Shown here piece by piece: positions 10,947 through 21,000 of a stretch of 64,000 nt of DNA. How positions within the stretch are numbered: the first letter of the stretch is position 1; each line of letters starts with the position of its first letter. Under the pieces are notes generated by a model. It saw only the letters and a list, made by a program, of their open reading frames with translations. It had not been told where the DNA came from and did not search any database. Source of the DNA: Anaspis maculata (Eukaryota; Arthropoda; Insecta; Coleoptera; Scraptiidae). Made by a program: the position numbers and the translations under genes. The stretch spans positions 53,562,012 to 53,626,011 of the forward strand of contig OX421965.1 in the NCBI GenBank assembly GCA_949128115.1, read 5' to 3'.

Positions 10947-11260
10947 CGACGCAGACTGATCTAGATTTTGGGTATTGAGAGCTCGCATGGATTCTTTGAT
11001 CCTGGCGTTAAAATTCCTGTATGTTCTTTATGTTACATGTTACTCTATAAACGCCACTTTGTTCGAAAATAGGAATAAGAGATTTGTTTTTCACTTGAGA
11101 AAAACTTCACGGGATGGGGTACTGAAAAAGAAATCGTTAAATTGTGAGATTTGGAAATTTTTGAATTTTTTTTTTTGATATTTCAGGAAAATATGGTCAT
11201 GGAATGTAAGTTTTTTGGGAGTTATTATTTTAATTTGAATTCAGTGTAACTTAATTATGT
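10947..11260. other. No gene seen
   Basis: About 310 bases between the inverted-repeat copy and the 3' end of the ORF1 retroelement. A 67-codon chance frame is present, with no recognisable motif. Confidence 0.35.
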
Positions 11261-12690
11261 TTAATCAATCAATCATATTTATTGCTCAAAAGAATAATAC
11301 ATATTCTTATAGCAAGGAGTACCGCTTGCTGTGTATAATATAAGAAAAAGAAAAAATTAACAACATTTTAAAAATAGGTTCTCGTATGTTCACAAAAAAG
11401 TAAGTAGAAAAAAAAGTAGGTATACTCTTGAACAAATAAGTGGTGTTAATGTGGCAAAAGTCAAACAGAGTGAAGTGCAGCTAATAATTAAGTTAAAAGT
11501 CAGGTTTAGTCATTTGTGTCAACTTGAGAGTTGGGTACAAATTCAACTTGTCAAAAGAATAAATCGAGGAATAAATAAATTGTCAAAAGCCGATGGTAGA
11601 TCTTTGGAAAAAAACCGCTGTTATCCAAGTATCGATTCTTTAGGGCTGATGGTTTTTTCGTTTCGATTTTCTTGTCAGGATTGGCCATCATATGATAGTA
11701 TGAATGTTGATTCGATGACTTAATTTTCTCTTCTTTCGGGTGTATGTATTTTTCAGCAGTACAATTGCTGGCTCTCCTTGTACATATTTAATTGTGAGGC
11801 CAGATTCTCCACTTGCAGATCGGGTATTCAGTTCTTCGCGCAACTCGTTCAGATTTCTTGCCTGTTGTGGGGTTAAATCGTCTTTGATTTTAATCGCCGG
11901 AAAGTTAATTTTTTCGATATTTCTCGTCGCTTTTAGAACAGTCATCTTCTCACTTTTTGAACTAAGCTTCAGTTTGATGAGTCTTGGCTTCTCCTTATTA
12001 CTGCCACTGCCGATTCTTCGTGCTGATACTATTGTAGTTTTGATTGAGGGTTGTAGACTTTTCAAAATTTGGGTAGTTCTAAAAAGGGTGTCTTCGTCTC
12101 CGTTTGGCTGCTCGGGAAGTCCTATTAAGATCAGGTTATTTTCCCTATCCAACCTGTTCCGGAATTCAGCGTACGATGTTCTCTTCTCCAGCAAGTTCAC
12201 TCTTTCCGACAAATTGTGGTACTCTTGGCGTAGTTCATTTATTTCAGTTTTGCAATCGGTAATCTGTTTGGTGTGCAATGTTAACAGTTTGTTGGCTTCT
12301 TCAATTGACTGGCTACATTGATTTATTGATACTGATATCAAAGCGAGCTGCTCCATCATGGCCTGGAAGTGGGTACTTTTCAGGGGGCCCTCTTGGTCAG
12401 CGCATAGCGAGCAGGTCCAGGTGGTCCCCGGCACTGAGTTTGACGAATTTCGGGCGAGACATGTAATGTGAAAAGGACGTAGGCATATCTTGCATCGAGC
12501 GTCATCATCTTTTGTAGATCTTTTGCAAGCAGAACATATGATAATTGAAGGCATCGTTGTACGTATTAAATTCATTCGTTTTTATAACGGTACACTTTAT
12601 CACACCAAGAAAAACAGGAGCTCACAAAAACACGTGTGGTCGGTATCGTTTCTTCAAGCGGACTCCCAACTTAATTATGTTATTTAGTAA
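11261..12690 (-). mobile_element. ORF1-only non-LTR retroelement (CR1/Jockey-like), minus strand
   Basis: On the minus strand an intact ORF1 (12575-11688) is followed by about 430 bases without coding potential, an AATAAA signal at 11283-11278 and a short (TGAT)n tail ending at about 11261. A polyadenylation signal followed directly by a 4-base tandem tail is typical of CR1/Jockey-type 3' ends. No endonuclease or reverse transcriptase lies between ORF1 and the tail. This is either an internal deletion or a HAL1-like derivative that keeps only ORF1. The 5' limit near 12690 is approximate. Confidence 0.7.
11688..12575 (-). CDS. ORF1 protein with PHD finger and coiled coil (non-LTR retrotransposon)
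   Basis: This is an uninterrupted 295-residue frame. Residues 14-58 form a perfect C4HC3 PHD finger (C14, C17, C28, C31, H36, C39, C55, C58). Residues about 70-140 are rich in heptad-like L, I, E and Q and should form a coiled coil that drives oligomerisation. From about 150 (NNLILIGLPE) a folded C-terminal domain follows, with the basic segment SARRIGSGSNKEKPRLIKLK, resembling the nucleic-acid-binding part of ORF1 proteins in CR1, Jockey and related clades. Such proteins package element RNA. A second ATG at residue 8 is the likelier start. The open frame in a non-autonomous copy suggests recent activity. Confidence 0.82.
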   Translation of the reverse strand: MNLIRTTMPSIIICSACKRSTKDDDARCKICLRPFHITCLARNSSNSVPGTTWTCSLCADQEGPLKSTHFQAMMEQLALISVSINQCSQSIEEANKLLTLHTKQITDCKTEINELRQEYHNLSERVNLLEKRTSYAEFRNRLDRENNLILIGLPEQPNGDEDTLFRTTQILKSLQPSIKTTIVSARRIGSGSNKEKPRLIKLKLSSKSEKMTVLKATRNIEKINFPAIKIKDDLTPQQARNLNELREELNTRSASGESGLTIKYVQGEPAIVLLKNTYTRKKRKLSHRINIHTII

Positions 12691-12852
12691 CTTGTGAAAT
12701 ATGGAATTTTGAATGTTTCTTATGGTATAATGAATTCATTAATTTGATATAGGGAATTGATTATTCACTGCCATTTGTTTCATTAGATTTAGTTCATGGT
12801 TGAAGTCGGAAGTATTTAAAGTATTTAAAATATTCAATAATTTTTTATTTAT

Positions 12853-12898
12853 TCGAGCGAAATAAATATTTCAATGTGGAGAGACAAGATTTTTAAAA
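12853..12898 (-). repeat. Short inverted repeat, right copy
   Basis: The inverted partner of 10905-10946: TCGAGCGAAATAAATATTT, then GTGGAGAGACAAGATTTTT. No similarity extends clearly beyond this block on either side. It may mark the ends of a host element into which the ORF1 retroelement inserted. Confidence 0.7.
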
Positions 12899-14265
12899 CT
12901 TTATTTATACAAGACTCCACTACGAGACCATGGAAAACTTAATCAACAGGTACAACAGATTTTCTTAAAAACCACTCTACAGAGAATGTTTTTTTTTCTT
13001 AGATATAAAAGTTTCAAAAATAACCAGATTATAATGAAAACAGGTTTTCTACTACCTATTTTTATGCACTATATGTGATTCACCCTGTATCCTGCAGATA
13101 GGTACTGATTGTGAAAAAAGTTAATGATTCAATTTTCTGGTTATGATTTTCTAACTGCATTCGCTAGCAACAATTTAATTAATGCTATTATTCCCATTTT
13201 ATACACCACTTTTAATTGCTATTTCGCAATCGTAGTTATTTGCCAGCTAATGAACTTGTGTAGCAGAGGTGGTGAAATGAAGAACGGCTCCTGTCTCCGC
13301 TCTCTGTTTATCCAGGAGACAAGGAAACTGTTCTCGTCATAACTTCATAACATCGTAAAAAGGTTTGAAAACCATGAACCAATCAACAGTGCATGATAAA
13401 TCAGCAAGAAAAAAAAATTTGTTCTTATTGTGCAAGAAGTCAGTCATGAGCTTTCGTACTTTAACGGCCATTACCTACACTTCAACAACCAATAATACAG
13501 TAACAATCATTAGGCTGAGTAGGTAGGCAGGCTATGAGCCTGCCTGGGACCCTGAGCTTCTTGGGGGTACTTTGTACTTTGATCTGACTTACCGAGTAAA
13601 TTCTTTTCAATATTCTTCCCAACATCCAACATTTAACTTAGGGTCTTCTGTCATATACTTCTGTCCAGGCTGCCTCAGAATTCGCGCCTCAGAGTCCAAG
13701 GCAGTCTAGAGAAATGCTTAAAATGACAAATGCCAGAAAAACCCTAGGTCTTTCTTTATTTCTGGAGACATTGGAGGTCGACGGGTGGGGCTTCGCCCCT
13801 CTTATTTTGACCATCTGATGAGATTTTAGTAAATTTGTTGACATACTAAAGATAATAAGAATTGAACTATTATTCAGTTGGAGCAAAATTTTCATTCACT
13901 GTGAAGTATGTTCTGTAGGTTGGTTGCTGCGTTGTCATAATTTGATTCTTCTTTATGTTTTTTGCAGCCTGTTGGAATTTTTTAACATAAAATAGCTCTG
14001 GATTTCAACTTCAACAGAAAACCCTTTTTTAGTATAACATGTTGCCCGTTGACCAGTTGTCAAATACAAAAAAGTCTTCTGTTGAGAATTCTTATGTGTT
14101 CAGACACAAGGGTTTTTCACTGTAAATGCTGACTCAAACAAAAATCTTGGGAGTACGGTTTCCATGACCAAATTCCCGCAAAAGAATTCTATGAGAGATG
14201 GGAGAGAATCATTTTACTTCCTCCCTATATCGCATCTGGCGCGTCTGGAACCTTTTGCAATGGAA
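12899..14265. other. No gene seen; small hairpins and an ACAGGGTG-type end
   Basis: CACCCTGTAT at 13081-13090 is a minus-oriented repeat terminus. GGCAGGCT/AGCCTGCC at about 13530-13548 and GGGGC/GCCCC at about 13786-13799 are compact stem-loops. No coding region is supportable. Confidence 0.4.
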
Positions 14266-14363
14266 AAAAAACGTGGGTGCGTGACCATAGTCACCCTCGG
14301 AAGAAGTGGGACTTCTATAGATATGAATTAAGCAGCAAACAACGTTCGAAGAGGTGTTCTTTT
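14266..14363 (+). repeat. Dispersed repeat R-B, copy 2
   Basis: A direct-orientation match to 8442-8538, ending in GTTCGAAGAGGTGTTCTTTT. It ends 16 bases before the target duplication of the MITE at 14382, so that MITE probably landed at or next to this repeat. Confidence 0.8.
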
Positions 14364-14381
14364 CGTATACCCGCTCCCTAA

Positions 14382-14708
14382 AGCCTCTGTCACACGATCA
14401 ATAAAATCATACTTGTCATGGAAAATCTAGGACGAAATCAATGATGAAAACAAATATACTTGCAAGTATACTCGCAAGTATGCCAGAAAATTATGATGAA
14501 ACGCATTCTATTTCAAATCTTTGACTTAATCTTGATCCAGTCAGATTATACCTTCCACCCTGCAGAGCAATGATGACCGTGTGGAAACCTTTATTCCAGA
14601 TTTCTGGCATACTCGCAAGTATACTCGTTTTCATCCTCGTTTTCATCATTGATCTCGTCCCAGATCTTCAATTACAAGTATGATTTCAATGACCGTGTGA
14701 CAGAGGCT
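14382..14708. mobile_element. PIF/Harbinger-like MITE, 327 bp, TAA target duplication
   Basis: Both ends read AGCCTCTGTCACACG in inverted orientation, and the imperfect inverted arms run about 110 bases, sharing AAATCATACTTGT, ATCAATGATGAAAAC and GCAAGTATGCCAGAAA-like blocks. TAA flanks both sides (14379-14381 and 14709-14711), fitting the 3-base TWA duplications of the PIF/Harbinger group. There is no coding capacity. The arms also carry tandem short GTATACTYGCAA repeats that may bind transposase. Confidence 0.8.
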
Positions 14709-14883
14709 TAACGGTTTGTATCATCTTGTTTTTCTTATTATCAATCTCATCATTATTAATCTTATTATTATGAGTCACTCAAAGGGCAGAATACTTTCCA
14801 CATGATTTTTTTCACGATTAGACTTCTTTTGTTTCTTTTCTCGCTGCGCTTGGCGCCTGAACTCTCATTCTCCGTCACATGAA

Positions 14884-16203
14884 TAGTGAGAGCGGTACGC
14901 AAAAGCATACCGCATTTGGAGTGCAGTAACGAGATTTTGCATGGGCGTACTTTATACCAAAACAAGCGATTTGACCCGCAGCACTCGATATTTTGTCCCT
15001 TAGGGGGCCAATGGGGGCCCTCCAAATTTTCAAGATGCAAGAACTTTCACAAAATGATCATTGAGTATCGTCATGTATGTCATAAGTGAAGCTTACGGGT
15101 CTATTGAAAATGTTTTCATCAAATGTCGTCGTGTCCAATTCATTCTTCACATTTGAAAAAAAATTCTTTCGCAGAGGTCAAAAAAACTTTTTTTTTGCTG
15201 TGCAAGGAAACGATAAATTCATATGTTATGTTGCGTTTCCTAAATCGCGTTCCGTAAGCCCAAATATGAAGACAATTTTTTCGCAGTATAATTTTCTAAA
15301 GAAGAGGTGACCTCTTCAGTACACCTTTTTCAACTGCATTTTTTTCAATGTTCCTACTGGATAAGACTGTCAATTTTTGCAGATATAAGAAGCTTGAACT
15401 CTTTTCTTAGTAATTTCCATGTAGTCGTCGCGGTACGGGCCTAAAATCGTCCAAGTTCTGCACTTCTAACGATTTCGATTATTTTTGGCACTGATGATCA
15501 TTGGACCTATTCAAGCGTTTTGACCCGCAGCACCACCAAATTTGCCCCTCAGGAACGGAGGGGTGGGGGTATCTTCAGAATTTGAAGCTCCAGGTCTGGT
15601 ATGTTCCAATGAAGACCCACCATGGCAAGTGAGTAGTCATTTTCGAATGATTTTTATTCGCCGATATCGATTCTCACGTGAAAAATGAGTTGCGCAATCA
15701 TTTGACAAAGATAATTGGTAATAATAAGAGATAAAGATGAAATCAAGTGGTCATCTACTGAACTCTGTGGGAACTTGTTTTTTTGTGATAAATACATGAA
15801 ACTTGGTAGGGCTGTTCATTATTACTTACTTTCCAAATATGAAGGGAGCACCACGCGTTCCGACGCATGACGTCGCGACGCAATATCAAAAAACATAGTG
15901 GTCGTCATTTCCAAAATAGTCGATATATTATCATGATTTATTTGATTCCTTTCATCAAACCATATGCTTTCGAGATTCAATAACATATTTCTGTCGACTT
16001 GGGGAAACGGTGGGCTACCAGTGGTGAGTCAGGCGTCTGCTAGAGGGAACTGTGAGGTTTCTTTACCCCCAAATTTCCACGGTCAACATCTTCGGATAAA
16101 ACTATTTTTAAGTTTGTCCATACGGATAATTATGTCATCTAGTTAACATTCTCCATGTTTCGTCCTTCTAAGGACTCCTCAGTATGGTTTATACAGATTT
16201 CGC
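14884..16203. repeat. Left arm of the long inverted repeat
   Basis: This arm is uninterrupted and gives the better view of the pre-insertion sequence. It has no convincing frame. Identity to the right arm appears to be roughly 75-85 percent by eye, with many small indels, so the duplication is not recent. Confidence 0.85.
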
Positions 16204-16529
16204 AACCGCGCCAGATCATTCAGACTACCTAGTAAAGTAACCGATTTTGGAATACCGTTTTGTTTGAAAAAGAGTGGAAAAAGAGTAAATTTAATGCAAC
16301 TTCTGCGATTCTTGTGTTAGGGTATGAATAAAGTCAGCCGAATATGAATGAAGTAAATACGTCTGAAAAAAGCACCAATATAAAAAACTTGAATTTCACT
16401 TAGCCCAAAAGATGGTTCGGTAATGTGGAATACCCCTATATCCGAATGTGGACAACTGCATTCTCTGCGAAAAAGAGAAGGGTGTTCCACATTTGGTCCC
16501 ATATTCCACAATAATAATAAAATCAATGA

Positions 16530-16717
16530 AACCCGCTAGTCGAGTGGAATGCGTGAGCGCTCGGCAAGTGGAGCTCCCGGGTTCGATTCCCGGCACAGTG
16601 CTTTGTGCTATAGAAGCAAAGTTTCTCAGCTTGTGATATTTGGGAATCAAATTCAGCAAACTCCAATGACATAAGAAATGCCGATAAGGATAGAAACAAA
16701 CAAATAAACAAACAATA
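16530..16717 (+). repeat. tRNA-derived SINE in the spacer
   Basis: The head resembles a tRNA with an A-box-like CTAGTCGAGTGGAA and a near-perfect B box GGTTCGATTCC at about 16580, spaced as in tRNA genes. It continues into a non-tRNA body and ends in an (AAAC/AAAT)n tail at about 16693-16717. That composition is the standard SINE layout: internal RNA polymerase III promoter, body, A-rich tail. The acceptor stem does not pair well, so it is not a functional tRNA gene. Confidence 0.72.
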
Positions 16718-16929
16718 TTGGTTCAATCATTTGATACGGTCTCATACAAAGCGATTTCTTTCTTTCAGTACGGTGACATCGATATTAACAGGTGATTAAT
16801 CGTTATAATAACTTATAGTTTAGTTTGTAAGAGTTGTGTAACCGAGTATATACCTCATATGGTACAGCATTAAAGATCACTTTTTTCCAGTAATCAAAAG
16901 TACCTTTCTGAGATCCTTTCATTTGATCG

Positions 16930-17711
16930 CTAGATTTGTATAAACATACCTACTGAGGAGTCCCTAGAAGGACAAATCACAAGAAATGTTAACCAGATAA
17001 CATATTCGTATGGACAGACTTCAAAATAGTTAGTTTTATCCTTGGTTTTATCCGAAGATGTTGACCGCAGGGAAGGGGGGTGAAGGAACCTCACAGTTCC
17101 CCTTACAGGCACCTGGTTTACCACTGGTAGCCCACCGTTTTCCCAAATCGACAGAAATATAATATTGAATCTTGAAAGCATATGGCTTGATGGAAGAAAT
17201 CAAAGAAATTATAATATTCCTATCGACTGTTCTGGAAATGGCGACCACTGCTTTTTGATATTGTGTCGCAACGTCATCCGTCGGAACGCGTGGTGCTCCG
17301 TCCATATTTGGGAAGTAAGTAATAATGAACAGGCACACCAAGTTTCATGTATTTATCACAAAAAACAAGTTTCTACAGAGCTCAATAGATGACCACTTGA
17401 TTTCATCTTTATCTGTTATTATTACCAATTATCTTTGTCAAATGATTTCGCAACTTATTTTTTACGTCAGAATCGACATCAGCGGATGAAAATCATTCGA
17501 AAATGACTACTCACTTGCCTTTGTGGGTCTTCATTGGACCATACTAGACCTGGAGCTTCAAATTCTGAAGATACCCCCATCCCTCCGTTCCTGAGGGGCA
17601 AATTTGATGGTGCTGCGGGTCAAAACGCTTGAATAGGTCCAATGATCATCTGTGCCGAAAATAATCGAAATCGTTAGAAGTGCAGAATAATTTGGTGTAC
17701 CGCTACGACTA
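16930..17711. repeat. Right arm of the long inverted repeat, inner part
   Basis: This is the inverse of 15455-16203, including GGTGGGCTACCA-type and TTGTGTCGCAACGTCATCC-type strings. It stops at CGACTA, exactly where the non-LTR element begins; the matching continuation resumes near 19890. Confidence 0.85.
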
Positions 17712-17712
17712 A

Positions 17713-19338
17713 TGTGATGTTGTCAACTGCTTCGCACGTTATTTCTCAGGTGTCTATGCGAGCAGTAACAATCCGGCTTACTCCTGTGGCGACCTGGGGT
17801 CGACTGACTACCTTTGCCTCACCACTTTCAGCGAGAGTGACGTCGTGGCAGCCTTGGTCAAGCTGAAGGTTGGTAATGCTGTCGGGCCGGACCTCGTTCC
17901 ATCATATCTGTTAAGGGACTGTCGTTCTGCCCTTGCCCGCCCCCTGCAATTGATTTTCAACAGAGCTCTTGCTTCCTCCACCTTCCCCAAATCATGGAAA
18001 AGCTCTAGGTTGTGCCCTATTCACAAGAACGGCCCTAGGAACTGCGCTGAGAACTATAGACCGATCGCTATCTTGAGCAACGTCAGCAAGGTGTTCGAGA
18101 TTTGCTTGCATAGGGTTATCTCCGGGTTTGTTGAACAGAAAATAGTTAGCGAGCAGCACGGTTTTATAAAGGGAAAGTCAACAGTCACGAACTTGATGGA
18201 GAAAACGCAATTTATATCTGATTGTATGAGCGAGCGTAAGCAGGCCGATGTCATCTACACCGATTTTTCAAAGGCTTTTGATCGTATAAGCCACGACATA
18301 CTCTTGAGGAAGTTGGAAAATCTGGGGTTTTCCCCCGATCTGGTCAGACTGTTCAGGTCCTATCTGGTCGGTCGAAGGCAGTTTGTGAGGGTTTCGGGTC
18401 ACAGTTCCGAGAGCTTCGAGGTTGTGTCGGGGGTCCCGCAGGGATCTGTGCTGGGTCCCCTACTTTTCATCATTTTCATAAATGACATTGGGCTGAGCCT
18501 CAGGAGCTCGTTCCTCCTCTATGCTGACGATCTGAAGATCTTTTCGCCTGTGAATTCTTCTGAGGACTGCTCCCGCCTTCAGGAGGACATCGATGCATTG
18601 GTGGGATGGTGCGCTGCGAACGGTCTTGACTTGAACGTGACGAAGTGCATGGTCATGTCCTTTTCGAGGTCCTCTGGACCCCTGGAGTTCCCATACAAGA
18701 TTGGCGATCACATTCTGGCCAGACCCAGTGTCATCAAAGACCTTGGCGTGTACTTCGACCCAAAGCTTTCTTTCTCAGAGCACATTGGTTACGTGCACAG
18801 GGCAGCCTACACTACACTGGGTTTCGTGACACGGAACTCCGGGGACTTTTCCAACATCGAGACATTGCAGCGTCTCTTTTCGTCCTTGGTTTTGCCACGG
18901 ATGGAGTATGCATCCGTCATCTGGTGCCCCTACCACGAGAAATATGTGTCCTTTCTGGAGGGTGTGCAGCGGCGTTTCCTGAAGCTGCTGGCCCTCAGGG
19001 TCGATGGAGTTTACCCTTGTGTTGGTTTTCCGCAGCAGTCGTTGCTGGCCAGATTTGGTCATCGGTCCTTGGAAAGCCGTAGAACGGTTGGCTACCTTCT
19101 TTTCCTGCATAGGCTTGTTTCGGGTGCGGTAACCTCCCCCAGTGTTCTTTCAAGGATCTCCCTAAATGTTCCAAGACAGGGCCTAAGGCGGAGTGATGTT
19201 TTTTATGTGAGGCCCACACAAAAGCTCTTTTACTTCAATTCTCCAGTGAACCGCCTTGCTCTGACATACAATAGGTTCCAGGAGAAGTTCGACATTTTCA
19301 ACTGCAGTGCGGCGGATGTCAGGCGAGTTTTTGATTAA
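17713..19338 (+). CDS. Reverse transcriptase, ORF2 C-terminal two-thirds, 5'-truncated
   Basis: The open frame extends upstream of the internal GTG at 17845 to about 17713 (FARYFSGVYASSNNPAY), so no true start exists. Counting from the GTG, residues about 50-230 hold all core palm motifs: SRLCPIHKNG, NYRPIAILSN, the catalytic YTDFSKAFDRISHDILLRKL (D140), GVPQGSVLGPLLFIIFINDI and LYADDLKIF (YADD 226-229). The thumb and a C-terminal domain with Arg-rich RRFLKLLALR follow. The upstream endonuclease is lost. There are no internal stops over 540 codons, so the copy is young. Intact proteins copy element RNA at a nicked chromosomal target. Confidence 0.88.
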   Translation, partial: CDVVNCFARYFSGVYASSNNPAYSCGDLGSTDYLCLTTFSESDVVAALVKLKVGNAVGPDLVPSYLLRDCRSALARPLQLIFNRALASSTFPKSWKSSRLCPIHKNGPRNCAENYRPIAILSNVSKVFEICLHRVISGFVEQKIVSEQHGFIKGKSTVTNLMEKTQFISDCMSERKQADVIYTDFSKAFDRISHDILLRKLENLGFSPDLVRLFRSYLVGRRQFVRVSGHSSESFEVVSGVPQGSVLGPLLFIIFINDIGLSLRSSFLLYADDLKIFSPVNSSEDCSRLQEDIDALVGWCAANGLDLNVTKCMVMSFSRSSGPLEFPYKIGDHILARPSVIKDLGVYFDPKLSFSEHIGYVHRAAYTTLGFVTRNSGDFSNIETLQRLFSSLVLPRMEYASVIWCPYHEKYVSFLEGVQRRFLKLLALRVDGVYPCVGFPQQSLLARFGHRSLESRRTVGYLLFLHRLVSGAVTSPSVLSRISLNVPRQGLRRSDVFYVRPTQKLFYFNSPVNRLALTYNRFQEKFDIFNCSAADVRRVFD

Positions 19339-19447
19339 GATGCAATCGACGCATTGTTTCTTGTCAGTGAGTAGTGTTGCGACGGATTTTCTTTTCTTCG
19401 TTCCGCGGTCACGCTATTATTGGACTTGTTAGTCTGTTGCGTGCCCG

Positions 19448-19450
<3 letters not shown>

Positions 19451-19527
<77 letters not shown>
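19451..19527 (+). repeat. (TAA)n microsatellite tail
   Basis: About 25 AAT/TAA units with one CAA interruption near 19488. Its place immediately after the 3' untranslated region shows it is the element's tail, probably expanded by slippage. Apparent poly-Asn, poly-Ile or poly-Leu frames here are artefacts. Confidence 0.95.
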
Positions 19528-19529
19528 CT

Positions 19530-19890
19530 ACATATGGCTTCAAAACGCACAAGAGAGCCCTAAAACTTTTTTTTTTCTGCTGGGCCGTCAAATTTTTGGC
19601 ATGTTGATTTTGTAGTAGAGGAGACGCGCAAATAAATGAGATCTAGTCCAGGCGAATAAGTTCTACCGGATAATATACCTACTTATACCTAACGACTCTG
19701 CGTTTTGTTGTAATACAATAAAACACGACATGGAAGAATATTTTCTGTTGAAACCAAGTCGCCTGCGCCTGCAGCCTGGATTGAATATTGGTTCGCGTCT
19801 CTCCTACCATTAAATCAAAATATCGTAAGTTGGACGGCCCAGCAGAAAAGAATTCTTTTTGGGCTCCCTTGGGCGTTTTATAGTCATGTT
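19530..19890. mobile_element. Small foldback element next to the retrotransposon tail
   Basis: The strings AAAACGCACAAGAGAGCCC and TCTGCTGGGCCGTC at 19541-19590 recur inverted at about 19826-19885 (GACGGCCCAGCAGA and GGGCTCCCTTGGGCGTTTT). The interior has no frame of note. The arms are about 60 bases with several differences. Class unknown. Confidence 0.7.
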
Positions 19891-20460
19891 GCTTCGCAAC
19901 TACCAAGAAAAGAGTTCGAGGTCTCCATTCCTGCAAAAATCACGAGTGATATCCACTGGGGACATAGAAAGAAATGCTCTTGGAAAAGAGGTACTGAATA
20001 AGAGGTCACCACTTCTTTGAAAAATACTATTACAAGAAAAATGTCTCCATAATTAGGTTTAGGGAATGCGATTTAGTTGGGAACGCAACAGAACATATGA
20101 ATGTATCGTCTTCTTGCATAGAAGAAGAAATAAAAAGAGTTTTTTTGACCTCTGCCAAAAAATTTTTTTTCTAGTGTGAAGAATGAATTGGACACAACGA
20201 CAATTGATGAAAACATTTTCAATAGACCCGTAAGCTCCACTTATGACATACATGACGATATACTCAATGATCGTAATGCGAAAGTTCTTGCATCTTGAAA
20301 ATTTGGAGGGCCCCCATTGGCTCCCTAAGGGACAAAATATCGAGTGCTGCGGGTCAAATCGCTTGTCTCGGTATGAAGTATGCCCATGCAAAATCTCGTT
20401 ACTGCACTCCAAAATGCAGTATCGATGTGTTTTTAGGTGTGTACCGCTTTCACTAGAAGT
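19890..20460. repeat. Right arm of the long inverted repeat, outer part
   Basis: This is the inverse of 14884-15440. Matching landmarks include AAGAAAAGAGTTC, AGGTCACC, TTGGACACAACGAC, GGGACAAAATATCGAGTGCT and CAAAATCTCGTTACTGCACT. It resumes where the 16930-17711 part stopped. Confidence 0.85.
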
Positions 20461-21000
20461 CTCACTCATACCCCAAATACAATAAATATCTATTTTCATT
20501 AATAATATTCTCCACAAATAATTATGCGAATGTGACATCGTGACGGATTTTCTTACTGTACGATTTTCCCCGTTATATTACAGCACGGTGAAAACTGTGT
20601 TCTGGCAGGCACAGCATGGAAATCTAATAATCTCCACAAAGTATAAGAATGTCGTTTGAAAAACTCGATCTGGTATCAATTTTAATTGAAATAACAAAAA
20701 CAAAACCACAATAATTCAACAAAAACAAAACAAAAATAACATAAACAAATCAACAAAGCGCAAAAATTAACAAGAAAACAGCTCGGAACTTTGCTTCGAT
20801 TCGATTCGAAAATGTAACGGTAATCGTCTGCACATGTGAACATGAATTGTCATGAAGCAGACAAATGACAGAAAAGAAAAATGATGGCGAATGAGAGCGC
20901 CACGCAATGGTCACAATGATAACTTTTAGCCAAGTCGAGAATCATTCCTGTCGGGTCACCAGCACAACACCCCTGCGCAACACCAGTAGAGGAGTCCAGT
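20461..21000. other. No gene seen; low-complexity (CAAAA)n at 20690-20770
   Basis: A run of imperfect CAAAA/ACAAAAAC units occupies 20690-20770. The rest has no recognisable feature. Confidence 0.45.

Larger units (their letters stand above)
17712..19527 (+). mobile_element. 5'-truncated non-LTR retrotransposon (I/Jockey superfamily) with (TAA)n tail
   Basis: The element starts abruptly inside a reading frame at about 17713, as expected from incomplete reverse transcription, and runs through an intact reverse transcriptase frame, a 3' untranslated region of about 115 bases and a long (ATA/TAA)n tract at 19451-19527. TAA tandem tails are characteristic of I-type elements. It lies inside the right arm of the long inverted repeat, so it is younger than that structure. 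I found no clear target duplication; the MITE next to its tail may obscure it. Confidence 0.82.
14884..20460. repeat. Very long inverted repeat, arms about 1.3 kb, nested insertions
   Basis: The left arm (about 14884-16203) is the inverse of a right arm made of 16930-17711 plus 19890-20460. Examples: TTTGACCCGCAGCAC at 14970 against 20344, GGTCCAATGATCAT at 17636 against its inverse near 15500, and ACTGAGGAGTCC at 16952 against its inverse near 16190. The right arm is interrupted by a retrotransposon (17712 to about 19527) and then a small MITE. The spacer of about 730 bases contains a SINE. No transposase is visible. It could be a long-TIR transposon relic or an inverted duplication of one repeat. 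Confidence 0.88.

Noticed and set aside
11740..12321. 193-codon plus frame antisense to the ORF1 gene
   Set aside because: It is antisense to a clear PHD-coiled-coil ORF1 protein and shows no domain of its own.
16530..16610. Functional tRNA gene
   Set aside because: The B box is good, but the acceptor stem does not pair and the sequence continues into a SINE body with an A-rich tail.
18645..19110. Overlapping 145- and 111-codon frames within the reverse transcriptase gene
   Set aside because: They are shadows of the plus-strand RT frame in other frames or strand and show no domain.
19409..19607. Poly-Asn, poly-Ile and poly-Leu proteins on both strands
   Set aside because: They are translations of the (TAA)n tail of the retrotransposon.
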